Shown here piece after piece: positions 1-14,511 of a stretch of 64,000 bases of DNA. The position numbers and the translations under genes were made by a program. Positions within the stretch are counted from its first letter, which is position 1; each line of letters begins with the position of its first letter. This stretch comes from Tubulanus polymorphus (Eukaryota > Nemertea > Palaeonemertea > Tubulaniformes > Tubulanidae), in contig NC_134025.1 of NCBI RefSeq assembly GCF_964204645.1, forward strand, positions 1,042,001 through 1,106,000. The letters run 5' to 3'. The notes beneath the pieces were generated by a model that was not told where the DNA came from, did not search any database, and was given only the letters and a program-made list of their open reading frames with translations.

Positions 1-141
1 TGGGTCCCCGTGTTTAACTAATCAAAAATGCGAATCAATTCTTTGTCGTTGGCGATGCCAAATAAGGTCTATAGTTTAATACGAAATATAATGCAATGCT
101 GATTAATGTTAATTAATTCATGAAATGTTAATTCTGCACAG

Positions 142-1039
142 AGTCCAGACGATGGAACGTTGAAAGAAGATCACATTAGATGGGGCGATTCATTCGTCAT
201 TGTTTATTCTATAACGAATCGACGATCGTTCGAACTCGTCGCCGACTACAGACGAAAAATCTGTGAAATCAAGAAAACAACGAATCCTTTACCGACGTTG
301 ATTATCGGTAATATGTCTGATATGGGACACGCTCGACAAGTTGATAAATCAGAAGGTACGAATCCCTGTTCATACGATAACACACGTGACCTTATAACGC
401 GTCATATTGGTCACACGTTAACGGCCAATATGGAGGTCATGCAGCCATGTGGTCATATCGGTGGTCAAACACAATTACTGATTTACAAAAGAACTTCTAA
501 GTTTGTAAATCCTCAATTGCTCAGTCGAATCTAAGATCTAAGTCTATAGCCAATCTAACAACTCAAGACGAGTCTTAGAATTGAAGAAACAAGTCTTTTT
601 GGATTTAAGTCGCAACTGTTTATCTTAAGTCATCGAGTCTCCGGCACCGATTGATGGCCGAACTATTGTGGCTTATTCTGCTCGACCCCGACGCAGTTAC
701 TTCGAGCATGAATTGAATATATTGAAAATAAGCTCCGGTTGTGTTCTACTCATATGAAATAACACTATTTACTTCCTAGAAGGATGACAACATAATTATC
801 AGAAATTACCAGATAATAACAGCAATATTAACTGTAAAATGCCACGTAATGTTACGTTATATATTTTAGGTGAGAAATTGGCTTCAGATTTCGGATGTTT
901 ATTCGCTGAAACGTCAGCCTCTGATAGTCTAGAATCAGTAAACACAGCTTTCTGTGATCTGTGCAGAGACGCTATCGCCACCAAGCGGCGTTCGAGGACA
1001 TTTCTAGACAGAGTATTTGGTTTATCCTACAAGAAATGA
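142..1039 (+). CDS. Ras-like small GTPase, RERG/RASL12 type (3' part)
   Basis: Two exons, 142-355 and 870-1039, join in phase to give the last 127 residues of a small GTPase; the 5' part lies off the window. The stretch HIRWGDSFVIVYSI followed by a serine-phenylalanine matches the region after switch II in RERG and RASL12. The G4 box reads GNMSDM where most Ras proteins have NKxD, and the G5 box reads ETSAS. The acceptor before 142, the donor GT at 356 and the acceptor before 870 all fit consensus. The protein ends RVFGLSYKK with no CAAX box, as in RERG/RASL families, so it is probably not prenylated. In this family such proteins act as GTP-binding regulators of growth signalling. Assignment to RERG rather than RASL12 is uncertain because the N-terminal half is missing. 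Confidence 0.8.
538..625. mobile_element. Type B foldback relic in the Ras-like gene intron
   Basis: CTATAGCCAATCTAACAACT followed by CAAGACGAGTCTTAG matches part of the type B element at 29983-30110 (reverse complement). Only a portion is recognisable. Confidence 0.5.
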
Positions 1040-1537
1040 CTGCATCAAACGTTACAGAATTGAGTCAAAGAAAATGAGGTTTACTGAGGAGGTTTAGTGT
1101 CCGGTCAGTTTGGAAAAGGTCGCCTTTCTCAGTTTAGAATACGGGTTGTAAGACTGAACGATTTATAATAGGCCCCTGAGTGATGCGAGGACAGCGAGAA
1201 CTGTATTTAATGATAGATTATTTTTATATTAGAAAATTTAGAATTTAGATGATTTGCATTTAAGAGTATATATAATATATGAATCCTTCACCCCTCCACT
1301 CCCCAACCCTCAACCCCTCACCTCCTCCACACTCCTTATCTATTCTCTAATTCTCAAATCAATGCGTGGAAATAGAATAGTGAAAATAATATGTGTTTGT
1401 TATCGCCAATAACGAGCTTGAATTAGAAATAATAAAAAGACGATAAAGTAAGAAGTTGTTTTTTTCTTCTGTTCTCTCTCCCTCTCTCTCCCTCTCTCTC
1501 CCTCTCCCACTCTCTCTCTATCTCTGTATCTGAGATC
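1040..1537. other. Intergenic, convergent 3' ends
   Basis: This lies between the Ras-like stop codon and the stop of the SPMIP4-like gene on the other strand. It holds a pyrimidine (CT) tract at about 1468-1525 that reaches almost to the stop codon of the minus-strand gene. I see no further gene. Confidence 0.6.
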
Positions 1538-4412
1538 TCAGCCTCTGAACGCACTCGTGTGATACCCGTAGAAAAAGTAACGTTTCCTATTAACTTTCGG
1601 TTCTCGTAAATCAGGCGCGTTATCCGGGTACATCGCGTGGAATCTGAAATAGAAAATAAAAATGAGACACGTTTAAACTCGTCTCGCACACAACTAGCTG
1701 TAATCCGTATCGTTGTAAATTTCACTTTTTAATCATTCGTTGAAATGTTAAGAAATTTAAGACGCTCATAAACACTGAACACCGCTTGATTCATGTGTTC
1801 AACCGACTTTCAGGAAAAATCTACTACATCGTACAATAGTAACGCTTACTTTTTTCTTATAAAAAAAAACTAATTCCGCAAAGAATTTGACGTGAATCAA
1901 GGGAAAGTGTTTATTTGATATTATGGAGCCAGTACCATTTGAAATTAATCCATTTCCAGTGTTCAAACTTCACAGTGAAATTTAAACGGTGCGAACGATG
2001 CTTCTGTGAAGGGATTGATATACCTAGGTCTAGATGCTCATAAATTGAAGTTAAAAACCATGGTGGCAAAATAAAACGTACCTTTTATAAGCCTCCGTTT
2101 TGTATCTCAATCCTAATTTAAGAGGGATTCTGTCATTAGGATCACTGACGCAGTCCGCTAGTGATATCGGCGGAAGATATGTAGGACCTGTTTGATTCGC
2201 GTATAACGGATTCTCCGGGAATGGCACGCGAGGACATTTCAAATGCTCCACATCTAAAAACGGCAATGATTTTTCGATAGTTGAATCTTCAAATTTCGCT
2301 TCTATATTTCCAACAGTAGGAGACGTAGCTGATGTTGGTAGTGGTTTTGTTGATACAATAACGTCTTGTTTGAAAGCAGGCTCCGGGTCGTAATGTAAAG
2401 GTTCCGTATTGAATATTCGTCTGGAGTTAACGTAATCCTCGTGAATTTCTTTACAAAGTTTACAAGTGCAAACCACTCCGTCAGTAAGTTGATACAGATT
2501 AAAGGGCGGTTGATTAACCCTGTGAAGTTGTAACGACCAACATTGGTGATCTCCACCCTGACATTGTTTACAAAAATATTCACGTTGCTCAGCGACGCAT
2601 TGCTCCGCGACTCTCCTTTTTTCTAAAACTTCCTGTTTTTTAATACTCTCTTGTTCGTCCAGTTTGCGCCTCGACTCGACGGCGTCTTTTCGCCTACAGA
2701 TAACACACGATGGTCGAGTGCATTTCGAGTCGGTTTTTAATGCGAATTTTCCGTCGTGTTCGCACAATCTGTATCTGAGACCGATTTCATAACTTTTACT
2801 CGGTGGCCAGCAAGGTCCTTCCTTGAAATCGTCAGAAAACCGAACCGTTTTCTTCTGATTCGTGACATTAGGCAACTTCTCCGCAGTGGGTTTGTCCGGT
2901 TTTGGATCAGTTTCTGGTTGCAATGATTTCATGATATATCTAACCGGTTTTGTTGATTTTGGTATAAGTTTTTTCTTGATGACGTCAGAATGGTCGGTAA
3001 ATATCTGAGCGTATCTGGGTATAGCGTAGACTTTCTCATGGTAGTCAGATAAAGCTTGTCTGGTGGTCTCACACAATTCAAACATTCCTAGAACAGATTG
3101 ATAAGAGAAGAACCGACAATGAAATGAAGAAACCTTCAATGAAATGAAAAATGTCCTGATTTTGTTTTTACCTGATTTTGAGTCAGTTCGCAGCGGTTTG
3201 TGACGTGGAAAAACTTCAAACTTTGGTTTATGAGTTACATACGCGTTATTGTCTAATATCGGATCCTGTTTACAAGATTTATGACTGAAAAATATCAGAT
3301 CAGACCATAAATTAGCTAAAGTTCATGTCATCAAGTTTTAATAAGTCTTGCATCGATTTGGCCCCTGATTCGACAGCAATGCCCCCTAGTGTCACTAAAA
3401 CCCATTATACTTACTCAATAACCGTTTTGAAGACAGCAGGCAACCTATAAAAAACAAAGATACATTCGATGAAAATTCTACAAAATCCTCATTTTGAATG
3501 TTTTTCGTCCTAATACAGGAGTTTGATACATACAACTGGTCGTTCAATCTACAGGAGGACTTTTTCAATGATGTCAGATTTTGAGGTTGAATATCGGCCC
3601 GGCTAGAAATTAAAACCAAAGAGAAGATGTAATTAGCAAACCCTGTAATTAGCAAACCCTTCGGTAGTTTTATATGATATTCAAAACTATGATGATATAA
3701 AATAATCTCCAAAGCTATTAGAAATCAATAGATCACAAACAAACCATCTCATACCATCTATACGTTATAATGTGTATTTTACAGAAGATTTTAAGGTACA
3801 CATTTTGATAACCTTGTAAAACCTTCCACGCGCGATAGACGGTAAGTAGTATGATGTCCAATGAAATAGTTTTTCAATATCAATTTATTAATAGTTTTGC
3901 AGATAAGATGCTTATTTTCACTGTTAAACTATGTAAAACCCATTTAATAACACTTTAGTTAGTAATCCTCTAAACTTCAGCAGTGATTTGCGTGAATTAC
4001 TCACTAGGTGGCGAATGCGCTGCCGAAGTGGCGATGGCTTCTGGAAACGAGTAAATCTTTAGTTTTCACTTTACCCACAAACGGTAGCGCTCCGATACCG
4101 CCGTACGTGGTGATATTCTCTTCCCAGGTTTTACCTCCAACCGGTGGTAATTTTATTTCTTGAACTCTACAACGTTGAGAATTTCATAATCATTTTGATA
4201 TTTCACGTAAGAGACCACAATACATAGGAGTCTTGGGCAGTAGATTCAAATCAACATTTCTCAAAAATCCACCATGGTCTTAGGATTTTAAAAAGGATTA
4301 CGTATTTCTAAATAGCTTACCCGATTGTAGGTATCGTGACTCTTTGTTTTTGAGACGGACTAAAGAGATCACTTGATATATAAGTTCGAGATATTGGTAC
4401 CACAGTTGTCAT
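1538..4412 (-). CDS. Ciliary/sperm microtubule protein-like, resembling SPMIP4 (C7orf31)
   Basis: Five minus-strand exons join in phase: 4321-4412 (start MTTVVPISRT), 4005-4166, 3172-3284, 2082-3087 and 1538-1643, giving 492 residues. All junctions have GT-AG ends and the total length is a multiple of three. There is no signal peptide or membrane segment. The middle exon is Cys-rich in two places (CRRK near residue 240; CKQCQ and CTCKLCKE further on) with a charged helical stretch between. The last exon reads KRFHAMYPDNAPDLR and then FYGYHTSAFRG. This resembles what I remember of the C-terminus of vertebrate C7orf31/SPMIP4, a sperm microtubule inner protein. That homology is from memory and is only moderately secure; if wrong, this is an uncharacterised conserved protein. 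Its neighbour upstream is divergent and unrelated. Confidence 0.6.
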
Positions 4413-6439
4413 GCTGACATTGGTCCTGTATGGCCTGGTTTAGCGATCGGGTTTTGATCGCTTTGCTGTGACCTGTCACTGCCCGCGACGTCCTTCGACT
4501 TGTCTCCCTGTCTATCAGTTATTCCGGTCACCCCTGCTTCTAGGAATGAACTGGTTTCGTCTGACAGATACATAGCAACGCGTTGCTAAGATACAATCCC
4601 GTCACAAACATGCCCGGATGTAGCAATTTGACTGAACATTTTACATCCAATCATTTATGCGCCTTTTAAAAGAATCATTAATATTAATTTACACTGGAGA
4701 CTTCATTAAAATTTCACTACATTAATTCAACGTTTCTTAAAGAATTGTTCGTCGAAACAGCGACCGATACTGCGGTCTAAACCCATTGTACGTATAGGAG
4801 AGATGACATTTGGAAATTTGATACCACGCTATGTGTACAAGGTGACTTGTATTTGTCGAGCCAATATGTTTACCACCACCGCTGTTCAAGTACTGCGCGG
4901 TGTAACGTCGAGTCGGGCTCTTCTTGTGTCCATAATTTCAGGAATAAATTCCCACTTTGAATCAATTGGTCGTAAATGGTTTTCCATTAGCGCCCACTGA
5001 GGATCGTGTATGGGATATTTTTATGCGTTTAAATGTAAACAAACCTTTATTCGACCAAAGCGATTATATATTAAAAGTAAAAAGTTGAAAGTCTTGCTTT
5101 GACCGAGTACACCAAAGGAAGTTCATAGGATTCAATGTAAATCGCTTAGCCGTAAAACTGAGACGTTATTTTGAATACCTGAGAATGAGAGACGTTTCGT
5201 TCGTTTTGAAATCTGTGGCAGATTTATGTCTGAAGACGTTGACAGTTCCGTGTGAAACGACGGTTCTGATAAAGAACATTCTGTGAACGGCGGTGAGTAC
5301 AATACAATACTTCAACATACGTATTAGCATACAGGAAAAAAAAAACTTCTAAATTAGTTTCTCAATGAAGTGGAGACATAACTACATGTATTTCGGAAAT
5401 TTATGGCGAATGTTTTCTAAGCTCTGCCGTCATAAAAGTAAGTAAATCTTTAATTAAAAATATCAGTTATAATAGACGTATTTTATTCTTACACGAATTC
5501 CGTCTCTGGATGATTGGTCAGGTTAGACATTAGAGCAGGGCTTGTATTAGGCGCATTGTTTTTTGGTGGATTCACGCACTGTATTAATTAGATTTCTGTA
5601 GGAGATTTTTTTTACATATTTTCTCTTCTTACTATTAAAACCCACAGGTATGTTCCCCTTCCGCAGAAATTATTAATCTGAAATTGATGAATATCTCTTG
5701 AAGCGTGAATAACACGGTGCGATGTTTCATTTTCCCTTGAGTTTATTTTCTATGGATATCGGATATTGCTACAGCCTGCTGCTGCTGCTGCTGCCGCCGC
5801 TGCTGCTGCTCGAACTGGTAACTAAACAGCAGCTGACTATAAAACAGCTATTTTCATCAGTTATGGAATGAAAGCAATCGTTAAAGATCAATAATTGACC
5901 AGAATTAAACGAATAAAAAGGCTATTTATTCGATGCACTAAAAGTAAATATATATGGAAAATAAATTCGCTGCTAAGAAAGTCAAACATGACAACAATTT
6001 ATATCAGTAAATAGAGATTCAAACAGGAATCGAGTAAGATCTATAGAATTTGTCGGTCGCGTGTTGGTCACCGATTTCGTGACTTTCACTCTTGTTATGT
6101 ATATTTTAGTGCTGCCTTTGTGAAGAGTGAAATAGGTTTTCAATTTTTTATTTTCACGCTTTTCAGCCTCGATTTAGTGTCGTTTATATGTAGAGAATTG
6201 TTACCGATTTGTTTCACAGGATTCAAATATTGATTCGATAAAATAAATGATTTCAAGTGTTTTAATTCAGTTCAATGACTCGAGTTAAATACGGCTCTGC
6301 GTACGATGTCTTACATATGAGATTTAGAATTTTGCTCATGGAAATATATGTTGTGTTTTGTTTTTCAATTTTAGGACTGAAGAAATTGAGAATCTAAAGC
6401 TCGGGTTGTGTTTTAGCGGTTTGTGTCATTCGGTAGTAA
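4413..6439. other. Divergent intergenic region with a CTG tract
   Basis: About 2 kb separates the start codons of two divergent genes. A (CTG)/(CTG,CCG) triplet run sits at about 5776-5812. A good donor (GGTGAGT) at about 5291 and an acceptor just before 6375 suggest a non-coding first exon for the plus-strand gene at 6440, but this is inference. No other coding signal was seen. Confidence 0.45.
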
Positions 6440-6589
6440 ATGTTTAAGGAGATGTCGACCGCGACGCCACCTACACCAAGAGAATCTCCTCGAGTTGTAC
6501 ACTTTAGTCTACCGGACGAAGCAGATACGTGGAAACCTAGAATTCAATCATCAGATGGTAAAATCAGTCCTTTGATAACAGATCATCAT

Positions 6590-6627
<38 letters not shown>

Positions 6628-7606
6628 GGGGTCAAATAGGACCAGCGTCACCTCGACACCTAGATTCGCATTTATGAACGAAGACGTTCTGGTCCCACCG
6701 AATTCACCCCGGACTCAACAACCCCGCAATTCATTCGTTAGATCTCTTACAAACCCAGGACTAAACAAACTGAACAGACCGACATTGGACAGCAGACCGA
6801 CATTGGACAGCAAACGGACATTGGACAGCAGACCGACATTGGACAGCAGACCGACATTGGACAGCAGACCGAGAACAAGACAAAAGAGTTTTTACAGCTG
6901 GAAGAATTTCCTGGACAAACCTGGAAAAAAACCAGACAACTTTTATTTGAACACATATTTTCGCCCGAACGTTAAATATTTTTGCGATGAAGAAACGACA
7001 AAAAGTGATCTACTGCGAATCGACAGCAATCACTCCGCCGTAAATAGACCGGCGACTTATAACTCATCACGTGTCTGTGCACCGGATATATCTACGCGTC
7101 GTGAATGTAGTGCGTATAGGCGTTTGCCGAATAATTCATTACTGAAAACAGAAACAATACGCGGTATCCCTCCGCCAGGTTCAAGGGGAAATTCACATAA
7201 ATTCACTTTAAAAACGGACAGAAATTTTAAAAATATGATCCCAGTTTCATTATTCGGTAAATTACAGAAATCGATTCTGACGCTGAAACGCGAAGAGACG
7301 AATTTCATTTTAGACAAATCTTTGAATCTAGGGTTGAAAAAGTCGAAAACTCAAATTCGTGATAGGAATAAAGAGTTTGATCAGCCGAGTCCTGGCGAGT
7401 CGTCGCCGCGATTACTGAACCGGGCTTACAGTTCGGTATCCAGTTACAGGAAATACGCGGATACAAGGAAGGCTGGATACACCGGATACACAGGACCGTG
7501 CCCAACACCTCGCTCAAATACTCCTAGTAATACATTCAATCAGATGAATAAACTATTAGATTCAGTAGTCGCAGTCAACAGACCAGTCAATGTATTCATA
7601 GAATGA
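6440..7606 (+). CDS. Unrecognised disordered protein with polyQ and TLDSRP repeats
   Basis: A single open exon of 388 codons starts at an ATG at 6440 (MFKEMSTATP) and stops at 7606. I do not recognise the family. It is basic, rich in Ser, Pro, Arg and Asn, and looks intrinsically disordered. Residues 51-62 are a polyglutamine run encoded by pure CAG. Residues 113-144 are about five near-perfect copies of a six-residue repeat (P-T-L-D-S-R) encoded by an 18-nt unit, one copy varying to KRTLDS. The C-terminal half has many Lys/Arg-rich segments. An acceptor-like pyrimidine-AG before 6375 suggests a spliced 5' UTR. It has no signal peptide or membrane segment. Codon structure is clean across more than 1.1 kb, so it is probably a real gene, perhaps lineage-restricted. 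Confidence 0.6.
6591..6627 (+). repeat. CAG microsatellite in coding frame (polyQ)
   Basis: About twelve consecutive CAG/CAA codons encode residues 51-62 of the protein at 6440-7606. Nearly all are pure CAG, so the length is likely polymorphic. Confidence 0.9.
6776..6872 (+). repeat. 18-nt coding tandem repeat
   Basis: About five copies of an 18-nt unit beginning CCGACATTGGACAGCAGA keep the reading frame and give the repeated hexapeptide of the disordered protein. The near identity of copies suggests recent expansion. Confidence 0.85.
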
Positions 7607-8953
7607 ATCGTCAGAAACCCGCTTCGTACTGCATCAGCATCCCGCTAGATGGCGAACGAATCAATAGGATAACTCGAAAATCAATTTTAATTTACTTTCA
7701 ATCGGAGTTTTAGCCGAGAATATCGTACGAATGTACACTAGCGATACCTGGTGGATCTTCGTTTAGTGCCAAAGCGGAATCCTCACTGGAATCTCGACTT
7801 GATTCGGCATTTAGTGCTACTTTACGATTAGAAATCCCTAACTTATTCCAAGACACTCATAGCGGATAGCGGATGTACCCACCACACCTGATTGGCCTAA
7901 ACGCATGTCATCACAATGACCACACTGCGAACTCAGTCTGTCACGAGTGGTCGATGGTCTAGTGGTTAGTATGCTCGGCTGGTACACCGTGGGTTCCAGG
8001 TTCGAGCTCTGACCTGGTGTACGGGTTATTTTGATGGTTATAGTAACTGACTTAGTCTCAAATTTCCATTTTGGAATAAAGAACATATCCTTATAGTCCT
8101 TATCTACGTATATCCTGACAATTAGCTGTAAGGTGCTTTTACCTAGCGAGTGCTTTAAGAACTCATTTTTCACTTAAATCATTAAGTCATGCATGTTTTG
8201 TTCAGCTCAATATTGTGTAACTATTTCGGCTGGGTGAAGCTTATTCTGCACGGATAGAATTCATTCTGTCCTCGGAATCGGTTTTTGTCCTAATCCTGGA
8301 CTGAACTGAAATGAAAGATCATCGCAAGCAGCACATGTCACAACGGGAGAACTATAATCACCGTGTAACCGATAATGGAACGTATTATAGACCAGTTAAA
8401 CGCTACAGACATACCGATAATCCACCGGATTAAACAGGATTAACGTAGCGGATTAGTTTACACACGAACACGGTATATTCAATAACGGCAACCCGCGCAG
8501 TACCACTTATTCTCGATGATGCTGAGTCTCCGTTAGGATTTTGACATTAACAAAATGTTCTCAGATCAATGAAAACCGTCGTCGAAAAGGAACCTCAAAA
8601 TAAACACAGAAGATATCAACAGAGTTCAAAGTACACACGGGTTATTTTTATTTAATAGATTTTTAACAGATACAGATCACTCGGACAAACAAACAAACAT
8701 CAATCTTAGTTCAAATCTAATGTCTTCGATTATTGCACTTATTTCTATGATATAAAACAAATCGAGTCAAACTCGGTTAAGCAGCCATGAATGTGACGGT
8801 CATTGTGTTGATGACTTCAGTACTTTGACGACTTATTCGATGATTTAAGCTGAGTTTGACTGTATTTTAGTTCCTATATTGTAAAAACACTCAATTGTAT
8901 TCAATTTAAAGCCGGTTTTATTTAATAGATTGGAGTGTCAGTAGTTCGTGTCG
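7607..8953. other. Intergenic with a tRNA-derived element
   Basis: This lies between the convergent stops of the disordered-protein gene (+) and the first MRF gene (-). It holds a candidate tRNA-derived SINE at about 7935-8040. I see no protein gene; short open frames here do not look coding. Confidence 0.5.
7935..8040 (+). mobile_element. Candidate tRNA-derived SINE or tRNA pseudogene
   Basis: A box-like TGGTCTAGTGG at 7955-7965 and a B box-like GGTTCGAGCTC at 7999-8009 have the spacing of a pol III internal promoter. The acceptor and T-arm stems do not pair cleanly, so I do not call a functional tRNA. A second sequence of this kind is at about 50990-51060. Confidence 0.5.
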
Positions 8954-11336
<2,383 letters not shown>

Positions 11337-13439
11337 CTTTCTTTTAGTTCAAGCTGAAAACTTTCTCTTCTGTCCCGATGTGAAATTCCTGTGTACAATA
11401 TCTACACCGGTTTGTAATGCGCAGTTTAAGGTGTGTTCCTATCGCTATTACTCTGTAAATGTTAATTTTAAGGAATTTTCTATTGAAATTTAGAGTCTGA
11501 ATAAACATCTTGTCAATCAAATTATATAACTCCACCCTCTCGGAAGCTGTTAGCACTAACAGGCGCTGCTAGTGCGGCATAAGCTGTGAAATATTTCTAC
11601 GCTTCGAGGCAAAAAGTCAAAATAAACATAAAACAAACAAATGTTTGGGAAGTTTATTTACAATTTTATTGTTTTGGGAAAATGTTTCAGATTTGCGCGA
11701 AGAGCTGAAAATATCGGCAGATGCGCGAAACAGCAAATCCATTTTCAGAATGACGTTTCTTTTTTTCACGGTTGAAGTGAAATGTTGGTCAATCAGAAGA
11801 TGATCCCGGTTCGGCTAGTTTATTGACTGACACGCTTCCATGACAACCAGATAATCCGAGTTGTTATGAGAAATAACTGATCAATGCTTACCTTCGGTGT
11901 TTACCCTTCAGACACCAGGTGATCAACCAAATTGACCATTGTTTTCATTACAAACAATGTTCAAGCTCCTAAAACCTCTCAACTCTTTCTTTGCTTTTTC
12001 GCCGATTTCACAACTGATCTATAAAATAATATTTTCGACAGAATATTTTCCGAATTATCTTCGAAATGTCTACACAGAAAAGTGTTAATAATTTCAGAAT
12101 AAATTTACTCAGCAAATTCATTTCGTAGTCGGATAAACCTTGGAGTAATGGACTGAATACTCCAAGGATAAACTGAGTTGTTTAAAACTCATATGAATTC
12201 AAATCCCAAATTTGATTCCGACTAAGTATGCGATAAAATACGTTGAGTGACTGATCTTAACGAGAGGATTTAGTGATAATGAATGTAACCTATGTAAACA
12301 TTGAAAGTAGCCCAGAAACTGAGAAGTGATCACCGGTGTATTAGCATCGCAACAGTTTAAACCATTTAAACATCTGGATTTCATATTTGTAACATAGTTC
12401 ACCTCTACACAGGATACGTGTTTTTACATCTGTCAAATCGAGTACTAATTAATAGACGAGATTGTGTTTAACTGCGGTTTTTAATTAGCGGAACCATTAA
12501 TATCGTGTTGAGTCGACAAAATCATTGTCGTCATTTATTCAGCGGTATTTTTCAAAAAATGTGAATCTCCATGAAATTGAAAAAAAGAAAGAAAATTTAG
12601 TACGACTTGTTAAAACGTTATTAAAAGTTAAAAAGTAGCCACATTTCTTCCAATATTCAGATTTTGATTATTAGTTTTCACTCTATTACGTAGAACATTT
12701 TAGGAGTGACTGTCGTCATCGCGGTGGAAAGCCACATTTCTTACTTGGAAATTCACATGGAATTTCACAGTTCTAAAACAAAGGTAATATTTGGTGCTGA
12801 AAGACCAGTAAAAACAGCTGCGGACAGATACTTAACGCTTCCTTTCATCTTCATCAAAAATCTATGTTTTATCTAGAGAACAAAGAGGAATTTCACTGAT
12901 TCTCAGTTACGCATCGTGAAGTCTATGAAAATTAGATAACTGTTAACGACGCTGCTAAAAGAACAAGAGATATGGGTCAAAGTACTTTAAAATCTGGTAT
13001 AAATTTTGTCTTCATATGGCGGCGGCTTGTGGGTTGTTTGTTTGTGCGTCTTTTCAGAATCGTGTTTGAAATCTATACATGTATTGTAAAGACTCTGGGA
13101 GCCGTTCTCACCGTTCTCAGTATCTGAGTTCCTATAGTATGACATTATCCATATCTTATTCGCCCGCAATATTAAGCATTTTGTTGCTATTTATAAACGC
13201 GCATAACATTGATTGGAATCCTGAGATTAAGTAACAGAATTATAGGAATGTGGATGATATATTACACGAGTCACTATAGTAAATGTATTCTCATCATTAT
13301 TCTTTAGTTATCATCGCATCCGATCCGGGGAGAAATTAAAATCCTGTTGATAAAATGGCGGACATAGGGAAGGGGCCGTGGTTCGATAAACATCGAGAAA
13401 GCTGCTCCGGAAAATATCACGTTGGGTAGATTTCGTAGG

Positions 13440-13635
13440 TCCATTCAGAACAATACATTGGACCAGTTGCGCAGTGTTGGCTTAATACCAGTCTATGACA
13501 TCTGCATAGTCATGGCATAGACTTAAGACCAGTCTAAAACCAACTTTGTTTTATAGCCAATCTAACAATTTAAGACCATTCTTAAGATTTAAGACCACTT
13601 TTGGACTTAAGTCACGACTGTGCAACTGGCCCCTG
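13440..13635. mobile_element. Type B foldback relic
   Basis: The segment repeats phrases such as TTATAGCCAATCTAACAA, TTAAGACCA and CTTAAGTC and ends GTGCAACTGGCCCC. The same phrases occur at 29983-30110, 538-625 and about 54000-54190. It is diverged and its ends are uncertain. Confidence 0.55.
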
Positions 13636-13766
13636 ACCAGTATAACAACTTAAGATTTCAGAGACCAGTCTCAATGTTCTAGACTTTTTACTGTGCAACT
13701 AGCAGGATAAACAGACTGGGACAAGTCACAAAGTCTAATTTCATATGGTGATTTCATACCAGACCA

Positions 13767-13897
13767 GGGCCCGGTTTCACGAAAAAGTTTAAGCTTAAAT
13801 CAGTGAAGTTTGAATTGTTGTCCTCATTGAAAACATGAAGTAACCAATGGCAATTACACCAAATATTTGAGTTTAACTCTTTTGTGAAACTGGGCCC
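13767..13897. mobile_element. Type A foldback element (MITE-like), 131 bp
   Basis: Starts GGGCCCGGTTTCACGAAAAA and ends with the near reverse complement (TTTTGTGAAACTGGGCCC). The centre carries TTGTCCTCATTGAAAACATG. A copy of the same length lies at 51719-51849 in the opposite internal orientation, and diverged copies lie at about 42422-42550 and 62964-63093. There is no coding capacity, so it would need a partner transposase or arise by another route. Confidence 0.8.
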
Positions 13898-14511
13898 AGC
13901 TGATAAACCCGTCCCGTGAAGGAATATTTTCAGTTCATTGACAGGGTTGATACTTAATGGCGCACACGTGTTCCACTTGAAATAGTGTACGAAAATGTCA
14001 ATGTTTTCTCACGACTGCTTTGAACCGGTGGATTCAAACTGCAGCCTTGAGCAGATTCTCACACCACCACTTCAGTGTAAAGCACCACTCGATAGATAAA
14101 ATCTTGAGATAATCACCGCAACCGCCCGTCAGCGAGTTCATAAAATATACGTTTGTTTATCGAAACTCTTACGGAATAGAATCAGTAGGAGACAAAAATA
14201 AATCCGCGATATTTATTAAGAAAAATCGTATTTTATTTCCTCTAATGAATATACAATATTATTACCGTTTATAATTTTACAAAATGATTATTTACAATCG
14301 AGAGTAACTCTTGAATATGTGGGTTTGGTGTAGTGGAGACTTTTAATAAATATTGAAATATAAAATTTAACCATATACCCATTGCATACATATATAGAAA
14401 TATATTACATAATGATAGTTGTCGGTTTTGAGCAAGATTCCGCGCACGCTTCAAATGATTTCAAATAATAAACAATGTCTCGAGTTTATTGTGTTCATAA
14501 CAGTCTTATAT

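Larger units (their letters stand above)
11337..14511. other. MRF1 upstream region and MRF2 3' flank
   Basis: This 3.2 kb separates the start of MRF copy 1 from the stop of MRF copy 2. It holds a type B foldback relic (about 13440-13635), a complete type A foldback (13767-13897) and no recognisable exon. Promoter elements of MRF1 must lie at its left end, but I cannot assign individual sites with confidence. Confidence 0.5.

Noticed and set aside
7935-8040. Functional tRNA gene
   Set aside because: A and B boxes are recognisable but the acceptor and T stems do not pair well enough to claim a tRNA.
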